Positions 1 through 5,557 of a stretch of DNA of 7,915 bases are shown here, piece by piece. The position numbers and the translations under genes were made by a program. Every line of letters begins with the position of its first letter. Positions within the stretch are counted from its first letter, which is position 1. Source of the DNA: Phycisphaerales bacterium (GTDB lineage Bacteria > Planctomycetota > Phycisphaerae > Phycisphaerales > UBA1924). Location of the stretch: the NCBI GenBank assembly GCA_029260335.1, contig JAJDDL010000095.1:1-7915 (forward strand). Direction: 5' to 3'. Under the pieces are notes generated by a model. It saw nothing but the letters and a program-made list of their open reading frames with translations, was not told where the DNA came from and searched no databases.

Positions 1-46
1 GATAGGACAACGCCATGGAGGCTGAAGCGAGAGACGAGAAAGCTGT

Positions 47-74
47 CTGACTATGAAACACTAGTTACCATAAT
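47..74 (+). promoter_or_regulatory. Possible promoter for pepP
   Basis: A CTGACT box at 47-52 (four of six matches to TTGACA) is separated by 16 nt from CATAAT at 69-74 (five of six matches to TATAAT). Transcription would start near 81 and give a leader of about 60 nt before the pepP start at 140. This is pattern matching only, assumes a sigma-70-type factor, and is weak. Confidence 0.3.
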
Positions 75-124
75 CCGCTACGCTCGTTGTCCTGCTTTCA
101 AGCCTCGTGCTTGGCTGGCGGACC

Positions 125-130
125 AAGGAG
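125..130 (+). promoter_or_regulatory. Shine-Dalgarno site deciding the pepP start
   Basis: AAGGAG lies 9 nt before ATG 140. It makes that ATG a better start than the in-frame GTG at 107, which would place this site inside the coding region. Confidence 0.7.
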
Positions 131-139
131 CAATGCGAC

Positions 140-1372
140 ATGATGGACGAGCACATCCCGGTCTCTGAATACCGCAAACGGCGAGAGAAGGTTCTGCGTG
201 CTCTCAAGGGCGCGGTTGGCGTGGTGTTCGCGGGCGAAGGCTCGCCGCCGTTGGTCGGCCAGTGGCGTCCGGACAGTCATTTTTACTATCTCACGGGGCT
301 TGCCCGAGAGCCCGGCGCATCGGTGCTGTTCGACCCCAAGAACCCCGATCCGACCCGTCGGTGTGTGCTGCTGCTCAAGCCTCGCGATCCGGAGATGGAA
401 GACTGGGACGGCCTGCGCGAGCCCATCGGCTTGCCCCTGCGCACCCAGACGGGCTTTGACAAGGTCGTGCGAACCACGTATCTGCCCCGGATGTTGACGA
501 TGGCCGCCCGGCGTTCGAAGCGATTGTCATGCTTGCACCCGGTGGGCAGCTATGCCGGAAGCGTGCCGCAAGACCTCTCGATCTTTCGCAAGATCGCTGA
601 GCACATGGTGGGGGTGTCGATCGACGATCAGACCGAACTGCTCAATGAGCTGCGTTCGGTGAAATCAAAGCCCGAAGTCGGCGTGATGAAACAGGCGATC
701 GACGCGACCACCGCTGGGTTCGAAGCGGTGCTTGCAACGCTGACGCCCGGGCGATCCGAAGCTGAGATCCACGGCACGCTCGATCGCGTCTTCCGCGAGC
801 ACGGCGCGATGGGTGCCGCGTACAACCCGATCGTCGGCGCAGGCGTCAACAGCACCGTCCTGCACTACAACGCCAACGACCAGCCGATTGCAGATGGCGA
901 TCTGGTGTGCATCGACGCGGGCGCAGAGTTCGGGCGATACGCCGCGGACGTCACTCGCACCTACCCCGCCAACGGCAAGTTCACCAAGCGCCAACGCGAG
1001 ATCTACGAGATCGTGCTCAAGGCTGAAGAAGCGGCGATCCGTGCCGCCAAGCCCGGGGTGTGGTTCCATGAGCTCGATGCCATCGCCCGCGCGGTCATCG
1101 AAAAGGCAGGCTTCGGCGATTACTACATCCACGGCATTGGCCATCATCTGGGCCTCGAAGTCCACGACGCAAGCCCGGAGGCTCCACTGGAACCGGGTGC
1201 GGTGATCACGATCGAGCCGGGAATCTATCTGCGCGATGAAAAGATCGGCGTGCGCATCGAAGACGACATCCAGATCACCGCCAACGGCTCTCGCAATCTC
1301 ACCAAGGCCATTATTAAGAATCCCGATGAGATCGAGGCTCGCATGAAAGCCGCGGCCCGCGCGAGGAAGTAG
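140..1372 (+). CDS. pepP: Xaa-Pro aminopeptidase (M24B family)
   Basis: A metallo-aminopeptidase of 410 aa that removes an N-terminal residue preceding proline; expected to be cytoplasmic, as no signal peptide is seen. Residues 1 to about 165 form the AMP_N domain, including the segment WRPDSHFYYLTGL. The rest is the pita-bread catalytic domain. All five metal ligands of the family are present: Asp259 (IDAGAEFG), Asp270 (AADVTRTYP), His335 (GIGHHLGLEVHD), Glu359 (TIEPGIYL) and Glu374 (GVRIEDDI). The accessory histidines 242 (VLHYN) and 342 (EVHD) are also kept. Length is close to the E. coli enzyme, about 440 aa. An in-frame GTG at 107 would add 11 residues, but the AAGGAG site favours ATG 140 (ATG 143 is also possible). 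It is transcribed alone and faces a convergent small gene across a hairpin-forming spacer. Confidence 0.93.
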   Translation: MMDEHIPVSEYRKRREKVLRALKGAVGVVFAGEGSPPLVGQWRPDSHFYYLTGLAREPGASVLFDPKNPDPTRRCVLLLKPRDPEMEDWDGLREPIGLPLRTQTGFDKVVRTTYLPRMLTMAARRSKRLSCLHPVGSYAGSVPQDLSIFRKIAEHMVGVSIDDQTELLNELRSVKSKPEVGVMKQAIDATTAGFEAVLATLTPGRSEAEIHGTLDRVFREHGAMGAAYNPIVGAGVNSTVLHYNANDQPIADGDLVCIDAGAEFGRYAADVTRTYPANGKFTKRQREIYEIVLKAEEAAIRAAKPGVWFHELDAIARAVIEKAGFGDYYIHGIGHHLGLEVHDASPEAPLEPGAVITIEPGIYLRDEKIGVRIEDDIQITANGSRNLTKAIIKNPDEIEARMKAAARARK

Positions 1373-1376
1373 CAAA

Positions 1377-1517
1377 CGGTGCCGTGGCCTGAGCGAGTCT
1401 TCGAGCGCAGGCCACGCGAGTGTGCGCGTCGGAGCCAGCTTGAGAACTCCTCCAAGTTCGGGCATACGGGGCAACCGCGTGGCCTTCGTCGCAAGGCTTC
1501 CACAGACCACGGCACCG
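1377..1517. repeat. Long nested inverted repeat between convergent genes
   Basis: The spacer after the pepP stop folds into a hairpin whose arms align without gaps for about 42 positions. Blocks are 1377-1387 with 1507-1517 (11 bp, perfect), 1389-1391 with 1503-1505, 1395-1401 with 1493-1499 (7 bp including two G-U), 1405-1407 with 1487-1489, and 1409-1418 with 1476-1485 (10 bp, perfect). A small apical stem is 1444-1448 with 1455-1459. CGTGGCCT at 1383-1390 can instead pair locally with AGGCCACG at 1409-1416 (8 bp), so two exclusive folds exist. The likely role is a bidirectional terminator; a degenerate mobile repeat or a structured RNA is also possible. No T-run follows the arm on either strand. 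Confidence 0.6.
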
Positions 1518-1526
1518 GCATTAGGC

Positions 1527-1808
1527 TCAGCCTTCGAGATCGACGTGCGGATGCGAGTCCGTAGGCCGTTGCATCTGCGCTTGCTGCTCGCGATCCTCGT
1601 GAGCTTCCTCGTCGGCGTTCTTCTTCAGGTTCCGCACCGCCTCGGCGTGCTCCACCTGACCCACACTCAACTCGACCTCGTCGGTTTTGCGCGCCTTGTC
1701 ACGGGCCCGCTCGCTCTCTTTTTCCTTCTCGGTGGCGCGAAGGCGCGCCGCGGCGGCTTGCTGCACACCTGCGACCGACTGGGCCACGCTGGGACCGAAG
1801 GAGGTCAT
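1527..1808 (-). CDS. Small highly charged protein of unknown function
   Basis: A 93-aa reading frame whose product I do not recognise. After an Ala/Gln-rich start (residues 5-22), residues 23-45 are almost all Arg, Lys, Glu, Asp and Ala and could form a helix or coiled coil. The motif DEVELS follows at about 43-48, then an acidic stretch ending in EEAHEDREQQAQ, and a His-containing tail, HPHVDLEG. There is no signal peptide, membrane segment or cysteine. It starts at ATG 1808 without a clear Shine-Dalgarno site, 90 nt downstream of fabI on the same strand, so cotranscription is possible. The biased but non-repetitive composition and the tight fit between fabI and the hairpin support a real gene. 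The DEVELS motif loosely recalls FlgM-like proteins, but that is not enough to assign a role. Confidence 0.55.
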   Translation of the reverse strand: MTSFGPSVAQSVAGVQQAAAARLRATEKEKESERARDKARKTDEVELSVGQVEHAEAVRNLKKNADEEAHEDREQQAQMQRPTDSHPHVDLEG

Positions 1809-1898
1809 ACTTTTGCTATCGGCAATTTACGCGCGACACCTTCACCGGTTGGGGGCCAGATACCCAGATTCGTGTCAAAGCGGGATATCGGGCTCAGT

Positions 1899-2684
1899 TC
1901 AAACCCCAATGGTGTTCACGCCGCAGTCCACGTAGATATTCTCGCCCGTGACACCCGCGGCGAGATCGCTGCAGAGCCACGCCGCGGTGCCTCCGACATC
2001 CGAACCCTCGACATTGCGCCGCAGGGGTGAGCGGGTCTCGTTGTGCTTGCAGATGTCGTCGGCGCCTCCAACGGCGCTCGAAGCCAGCGTCCGCAGATAG
2101 CCGCCGGAGATCGTGTTCACGCGAATCCCGTGCTCGCCCAACTCGCTCGCGAGATAGCGGGCGCTGGATTCCAGGCATGACTTGGCGATACCCATCACGT
2201 TGTAGCCCGGCACGACCTTCTCGGCACCGTAGTAGCTCATCGCGAGGATCGTGCCGCCGCCGGAATCGGCCATCAACGGCTTGGCCCGCGACGCCATCGC
2301 CACCAGCGAGTACGCACTGATGTCGATCGCTCCCAAGTACGCCTCTCGGGGAGTCTGGTGGAAGTTGCCCTTCTGGAGCCACTCGCGATCCGCAAACGCG
2401 ATGGAGTGAATCAGGTAGTCCATCTTGCCAAAGCGCTCGGCGTACGCGCCGAAACACTCGTCCATGCTCTGGTCAGAACCGCCGTCCAAAGGCTGGAGCC
2501 AGGGATCGCTTACGCCGAGTTTCTCGACCGATCGGCGCGTTCGTCGCTCGTTCTTTTCACCCGGCAGATGCGTGAACGCACAGGTCGCGCCCTGCTCGAT
2601 CAGAGCCTGGGCAATGAACCACGCGTAGGACCGCTCATTGGCGATCCCCACGACCAAACCGACTTTCCCATCGAGCAGACCCAT
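1899..2684 (-). CDS. fabI: Enoyl-[acyl-carrier-protein] reductase [NADH]
   Basis: FabI reduces trans-2-enoyl-ACP with NADH in the last step of each type II fatty-acid elongation cycle. The product of 261 aa matches the family length (262 in E. coli). It has the short-chain dehydrogenase Rossmann fold with the FabI-type opening GKVGLVVGIANERSYAW at about 6-22, the HSIAFA segment at about 93-98, and the catalytic Tyr-x6-Lys as Tyr161 and Lys168 in GYNVMGIAKS. A further active-site Tyr is at 151 (SYYGAE), and the substrate loop reads GGYLRTLASS. An in-frame GTG three codons upstream (2693) is less likely, because GGAG sits 8 nt before ATG 2684. It diverges from nadC across 67 bp. Every expected catalytic residue is present, so an active enzyme is predicted. 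Confidence 0.95.
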   Translation of the reverse strand: MGLLDGKVGLVVGIANERSYAWFIAQALIEQGATCAFTHLPGEKNERRTRRSVEKLGVSDPWLQPLDGGSDQSMDECFGAYAERFGKMDYLIHSIAFADREWLQKGNFHQTPREAYLGAIDISAYSLVAMASRAKPLMADSGGGTILAMSYYGAEKVVPGYNVMGIAKSCLESSARYLASELGEHGIRVNTISGGYLRTLASSAVGGADDICKHNETRSPLRRNVEGSDVGGTAAWLCSDLAAGVTGENIYVDCGVNTIGV

Positions 2685-2751
2685 CGAAATCACTCCGTTT
2701 CCAAACCGGACAGCGGCGAATCGACAAGTGTACGCCTCATATCATCCGCCG
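2685..2751. promoter_or_regulatory. Divergent fabI/nadC promoter region
   Basis: This 67-bp gap must carry the promoters for both genes. On + there is TCGACA at 2721-2726 (five of six to TTGACA) and TATCAT at 2740-2745 (five of six to TATAAT), but the spacer is only 13 nt. If TATCAT is the -10 box, the transcript would begin at or next to the nadC ATG at 2752. On - the best -10-like hexamer is TACACT at 2732-2727, without a convincing -35. Location is firm; the boxes are weak. Confidence 0.45.
2693..2696 (-). promoter_or_regulatory. Shine-Dalgarno site for fabI
   Basis: GGAG on the minus strand lies 8 nt before ATG 2684. It overlaps the alternative GTG start at 2693, which argues for ATG 2684. 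Confidence 0.65.
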
Positions 2752-3699
2752 ATGACCCACAGGAGCGACCCAAACGACCTGCCTTTGTCCGACCTGTACA
2801 CGAGTCTCGCTGCTGGCGGGCTCGTCCGGCGGCTGCTGGAACTCGCCCACGATGAGGACCTGGGTCCCGAGAAGCGAGATGTCACGACCTGGGCGACGCA
2901 CGCCAGCGACATCCCGGCGGTCGCCAACCTCGTGTTCCGCCAAGCCGGCGTCGTGAGCGGGTTGGCAGCTCTTCCGGACATGATCGAGGTGTTCGGCGGC
3001 GGGATCGAGATCACAAGCCAAGTCCGTGATGGTGACGTCGTACAGCAAGGCGCGGTCGCTTGCGCGTTTCAGGGCACCGCCCTAGCCATCCTCCGCCTCG
3101 AACGCACGGCGCTCAACCTCGTCGGTCGGCTGAGCGGCGTCGCGACTCGGACACGTACGTTCATGGAAGAAATCGCGGCTGCTGCGCCAGACGCAACCGC
3201 CAAGGTCCTGGATACTCGCAAGACCACGCCCGGACTTCGCGCGCTTGAGAAGTACGCAGTCCGGTGCGGCGGCGGATTCTGTCACCGACTCGGGCTGCAC
3301 GATGCGGTTCTTGTCAAGGACAATCATCTCGCCGGGCTGTCGCCTGCGCAGATCACCAGCTTCATCGCCGAGGCTGCTGCACGAGCCCGTCGCGAGTTTC
3401 CTGATCAGTTGCTATTCATCGAAGTCGAGGTGGACACGCTCGAGCAACTCGATGCGATTCTGGAACTGCCGCCCGCAACAATCGACATCGCCCTGTTGGA
3501 CAACATGTCTTGTGACACGATGCGCGAAGCGGTGGGGCGGCGAGATTCGCGGGCTTCGGCGTTGCTGCTTGAGGCGTCTGGCGGCGTGCGGCTCGAGACT
3601 ATCGCCGAGATCGCGAGAACAGGCGTCGATCGCATCAGTGTCGGCGGGCTCACGCATCAGGCGGTCTCGCTCGATGTTGCGTTGGAGTTTGAGGCGTGA
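2752..3699 (+). CDS. nadC: Nicotinate-nucleotide pyrophosphorylase (quinolinate phosphoribosyltransferase)
   Basis: NadC converts quinolinate and PRPP into nicotinate mononucleotide, CO2 and pyrophosphate in de novo NAD synthesis. The 315-aa product has the N-terminal domain (HDEDLGPEKRDVTT, 33-46), the helix ERTALNLVGRLSGVATRT (117-134) and the barrel signature DTRKTTPGLRALEKYAVRCG (154-173). His178-Arg179 and Lys189 of VLVKDNH follow, then EVEV at 224-227, LLDN at 248-251, and EASGG (274-278) with SVGGLTH for phosphate binding. Family members usually read GGGxNHR; here it is GGGFCHR, with Cys177 in place of Asn. The frame is open upstream to 2638, but that stretch is antisense to fabI and unlike NadC, so ATG 2752 is chosen although no Shine-Dalgarno site precedes it. 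Its stop overlaps the birA start. Confidence 0.95.
   Translation: MTHRSDPNDLPLSDLYTSLAAGGLVRRLLELAHDEDLGPEKRDVTTWATHASDIPAVANLVFRQAGVVSGLAALPDMIEVFGGGIEITSQVRDGDVVQQGAVACAFQGTALAILRLERTALNLVGRLSGVATRTRTFMEEIAAAAPDATAKVLDTRKTTPGLRALEKYAVRCGGGFCHRLGLHDAVLVKDNHLAGLSPAQITSFIAEAAARARREFPDQLLFIEVEVDTLEQLDAILELPPATIDIALLDNMSCDTMREAVGRRDSRASALLLEASGGVRLETIAEIARTGVDRISVGGLTHQAVSLDVALEFEA
3684..3687 (+). promoter_or_regulatory. Shine-Dalgarno site for birA inside nadC
   Basis: GGAG lies 8 nt before the GTG start at 3696, within the last codons of nadC, and supports initiation at the GTGA overlap. Confidence 0.6.
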
Positions 3700-4442
3700 G
3701 CGAGCCCGACGCCGAGCGATTGCGCGACGCATGTCGTGCCACCAAGCTTGTTGAGCACGTCCATGTGTTGAATGTTGTGCGGTCCACGCAGGATGAATCG
3801 CACGCGCTCGCGCAAGAGCATGGCTCGAATCTGGTCATCGCGCAGCATCAGACCGAGGGGCGCGGCAGGCTCGGCCGGGCTTGGCACGAAACCGCCGGGC
3901 TCGGGCTCGCGTGTACCTTCGCGCTTCCGGCCACCCGCATCGACAAAGAAGAGATCTCTGGGCGTGTGGCAGTCGCGTGTGCACTGGCGTTGGAGCAGGC
4001 GGGCATGTCCAAGGCGTGGATCAAGTGGCCCAATGACATCTTGGACGACCACCGCCGCAAGATCGCTGGGATTCTCATCGAGATTCGTGATTCATGGGCT
4101 CTAATTGGGGTTGGGGTGAATGTGCACCATAGTCCCGAGTGCTTTCCTACAGAGATCCGCGACACTGGCGTTTCGCTTTCCATGCTCGGCGTCGAAAGCC
4201 AGCCGTTAGAACTCGCACTGGGCATGATCGATGCGATAGCTGCATCACTTGACGCTGCACCGGAAGAGACTCTCGCGGCGTGGCATGCCAGAGACGCCCT
4301 CATTGGCCATGAACACACGTTCTCACACGCCGGGCGCACCGTTACAGGCATCATCGAATCGATCGACCCCTTTCACGGGATCGCCATCCGCACGTCCCAG
4401 TGCCTGGAGTCGCTCGACCCACGCATCGCTTCGATGCAATAG
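3696..4442 (+). CDS. birA: Biotin-[acetyl-CoA-carboxylase] ligase, monofunctional
   Basis: Biotin protein ligase makes biotinyl-AMP and transfers biotin to a lysine of the carrier subunit of acetyl-CoA carboxylase, so it supports malonyl-CoA supply for fatty acids. The 248 aa carry the class motifs in order: STQDE (30-34), TEGRGRLGRAW (53-63, biotin/ATP loop), KWPNDI (110-115), KIAGIL (122-127, with the catalytic-site lysine) and GVGVNV (138-143). A short C-terminal SH3-like region lies at about 205-235. There is no N-terminal winged helix, so it should not repress a biotin operon as E. coli BirA does. The GTG start overlaps the nadC stop (GTGA), has GGAG 8 nt upstream and implies translational coupling. 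The stop codon lies immediately before the 24-bp inverted repeat. Confidence 0.93.
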   Translation: MSEPDAERLRDACRATKLVEHVHVLNVVRSTQDESHALAQEHGSNLVIAQHQTEGRGRLGRAWHETAGLGLACTFALPATRIDKEEISGRVAVACALALEQAGMSKAWIKWPNDILDDHRRKIAGILIEIRDSWALIGVGVNVHHSPECFPTEIRDTGVSLSMLGVESQPLELALGMIDAIAASLDAAPEETLAAWHARDALIGHEHTFSHAGRTVTGIIESIDPFHGIAIRTSQCLESLDPRIASMQ

Positions 4443-4595
4443 GAGGCCCTGGCGCGAGCCTGGGCTTGTGGGACCATCAATCACAGTTGAGGCTCTGCAC
4501 GCATCAAGAGCGCCGCTTGCAAACGCGCGCTTTGTGATCCTTGATTGCAGCGGAGGTTTGAGCACTCCAGGAGCCCAGGCTCGCGCCAGGGCCTC
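4443..4595. repeat. 153-bp element with perfect 24-bp inverted arms
   Basis: Positions 4443-4466 are the exact reverse complement of 4572-4595, with 105 nt between. The element fills the convergent spacer, starting one base after the birA stop and ending 11 bases before the stop of the minus-strand dehydratase. The interior can form three further hairpins: 4477-4480 with 4487-4490; 4495-4499 with 4546-4550, continued by 4503-4508 with 4540-4545 and 4509-4513 with 4527-4531; and 4552-4555 with 4565-4568. The RNA would resemble a cloverleaf closed by a 24-bp stem. TTTT at 4596-4599 and again at 4605-4608 follows the right arm. Candidate roles are a bidirectional terminator, a miniature inverted-repeat element (no target duplication seen, no transposase) or a structured RNA. 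Confidence 0.85.
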
Positions 4596-4606
4596 TTTTG
4601 AGCCTT

Positions 4607-5098
4607 TTAAGGAGTTTCGATCCCGCTGAGGCGAAGCAGTGTGTCGAACGCCTCGCCGAAGACGAAGTTGGACTCGCCGAACTCCGCGCCCGCCGAGTTC
4701 TGATCCAGGTGACTGAAGAGCAGGTCGACGCGTCCCATCGGGCTCACTTCGCCCGATTGCGGCTCGATCAACTCGATTGTGCCCTCGGTCGCAGCGCCCT
4801 GAGCGTCCATCCGGGTGATTCGCGCGTCGTAGCGGATCGTCGTGCCGGGGATCGCCTCGCGCTCGAAGCTCGCCTTCTGGATCTTCGCGAGCAATACCTT
4901 TTCCTTAAACCCGCTCGCGTGCCCGACGAGCAGCCCCGCGCTCTGGGCCATGCCCTCGACCACGAGCGACGCCGGCATGATCGGCAGCGCACCCGCGCCA
5001 TCATGCAGGTGCTCCTCGGCCATCGTGACGTTCTTGATCGCCACCAGACGCTCGTTTGGCGTCAGTTCGACAATCCGGTCAATCCAGAGCCATCGCAT
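4607..5098 (-). CDS. FabZ-like hotdog-fold dehydratase with altered active-site loop
   Basis: A 163-aa protein of the FabZ/FabA hotdog family, whose members dehydrate 3-hydroxyacyl-ACP. The hotdog helix is clear: LPIMPASLVVEGMAQSAGLL at 38-57, with Glu48 in the place of the catalytic acid. The usual GHFPG stretch is replaced by HLHDGAGALP (30-39). The nearest histidine to Glu48, His32, is 16 residues away, whereas His and Glu are 14 apart in FabZ, so the loop is two residues longer. About 30 extra residues follow the domain at the C terminus. The start ATG overlaps the stop of the acyl carrier gene (ATGA), without a Shine-Dalgarno site, which implies coupling. It may be a variant dehydratase acting on that carrier, or a partner subunit that lost activity. 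Family is confident; activity is not. Confidence 0.8.
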   Translation of the reverse strand: MRWLWIDRIVELTPNERLVAIKNVTMAEEHLHDGAGALPIMPASLVVEGMAQSAGLLVGHASGFKEKVLLAKIQKASFEREAIPGTTIRYDARITRMDAQGAATEGTIELIEPQSGEVSPMGRVDLLFSHLDQNSAGAEFGESNFVFGEAFDTLLRLSGIETP

Positions 5099-5487
5099 CA
5101 GGCCGAGGCCTGGAGCTTCGTCTCACAGAAACGCACGATCGCATCCACCGTGAATATCTCGGGCACCTTGGCGACCTGCGGATTGGTCTCCAACTCGCCG
5201 AAGTCCGCGTGCGGCAGGCGTTCTTTCAGCGCACTCAGGCCCTTGTCGGTGAGCTTGCCATCCGAGACGTAACCCTGGTCCTGGGCCACGTTGTCGGGAA
5301 AGAGCTCGCCCTCTTCGACCCGAAACCCGAAGACCTGCTCCAATTGGAACTTGATGTCCAGGAAGTCGATCGACTCGGCACCCAGATCCGTCGTCAGGCG
5401 AGCCGTCGGCTCTACCTCGTCCTCATCGACAGCCAGTGACTCGACTAGCACGTCTCTGACCTTGGAAAAGATCTCGTCGCGTTCCAT
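5098..5487 (-). CDS. Extended acyl carrier protein
   Basis: This carrier holds growing acyl chains on a phosphopantetheine arm attached to Ser39 in the motif DLGAESIDFLD (34-44). The N-terminal half, helix I (3-18) and helix II (39-54), matches normal ACP. The 129-aa product is much longer than the usual 75-85 aa. The extra 45 or so residues lie between helix II and the last helix, from about 60 to 108 (including KLTDKGLSALKERLPHADFG), before the FTVDAIVRF helix at 112-120. ATG 5487 is preferred over the GTG two codons upstream, though the ribosome site (GGGG) is weak. It lies between two FabZ-type genes on the same strand and overlaps the downstream one by 4 nt, so a dedicated carrier for these enzymes is inferred. 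Confidence 0.9.
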   Translation of the reverse strand: MERDEIFSKVRDVLVESLAVDEDEVEPTARLTTDLGAESIDFLDIKFQLEQVFGFRVEEGELFPDNVAQDQGYVSDGKLTDKGLSALKERLPHADFGELETNPQVAKVPEIFTVDAIVRFCETKLQASA

Positions 5488-5508
5488 GCACACCCCGTCT
5501 ACGTGCTT

Positions 5509-5541
5509 TCGAGGCCCTCGATCTCAAACCCCGTGCCGGGG
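5509..5541 (-). promoter_or_regulatory. Hairpin and near-palindrome upstream of the acyl carrier gene
   Basis: In the 70-nt gap between the first dehydratase and the carrier gene, CCCCG at 5529-5533 pairs with CGGGG at 5537-5541 across a 3-nt loop. On the minus strand the stem is followed by TTTGAG, like a weak terminator or attenuator. Directly downstream on that strand is a 13-nt near-palindrome (5509-5521; six bases each side of a central one), which could be a protein-binding site. Either could set the ratio of carrier to dehydratase. The function is inferred. Confidence 0.4.
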
Positions 5542-5557
5542 CTCATAAGGGGCCATC

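Noticed and set aside
4..93. 9-bp inverted repeat (4-12 with 85-93) upstream of pepP
   Set aside because: A single 9-bp match at this spacing is expected by chance in a window of this size, and no further pairing extends it.
665..1510. 281-aa minus-strand frame opposite pepP
   Set aside because: A shadow frame of the GC-rich pepP gene, with no recognisable domain and with pepP motifs intact on the other strand.
1873..1878. Perfect TTGACA on the minus strand upstream of the small charged gene
   Set aside because: No -10-like hexamer lies 16-18 nt downstream; the position is occupied by a run of C.
1862..1890. Weak hairpin after the fabI stop (GATA-CCC with GGG-TATC, one bulge)
   Set aside because: The stem is short and bulged, the loop is large and no T-run follows, so it is not supported as a terminator.
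1422..2030. 202-aa plus-strand frame with a hydrophobic stretch resembling a membrane segment
   Set aside because: It runs antisense through the small charged gene and the end of fabI. The Leu-rich stretch is simply the complement of Glu/Gln/Arg-rich codons.
2638..2751. N-terminal extension of nadC starting at 2638
   Set aside because: The extra 38 residues are antisense to the 5' end of fabI, do not resemble NadC, and would remove the divergent promoter region. ATG 2752 gives a normal NadC start.
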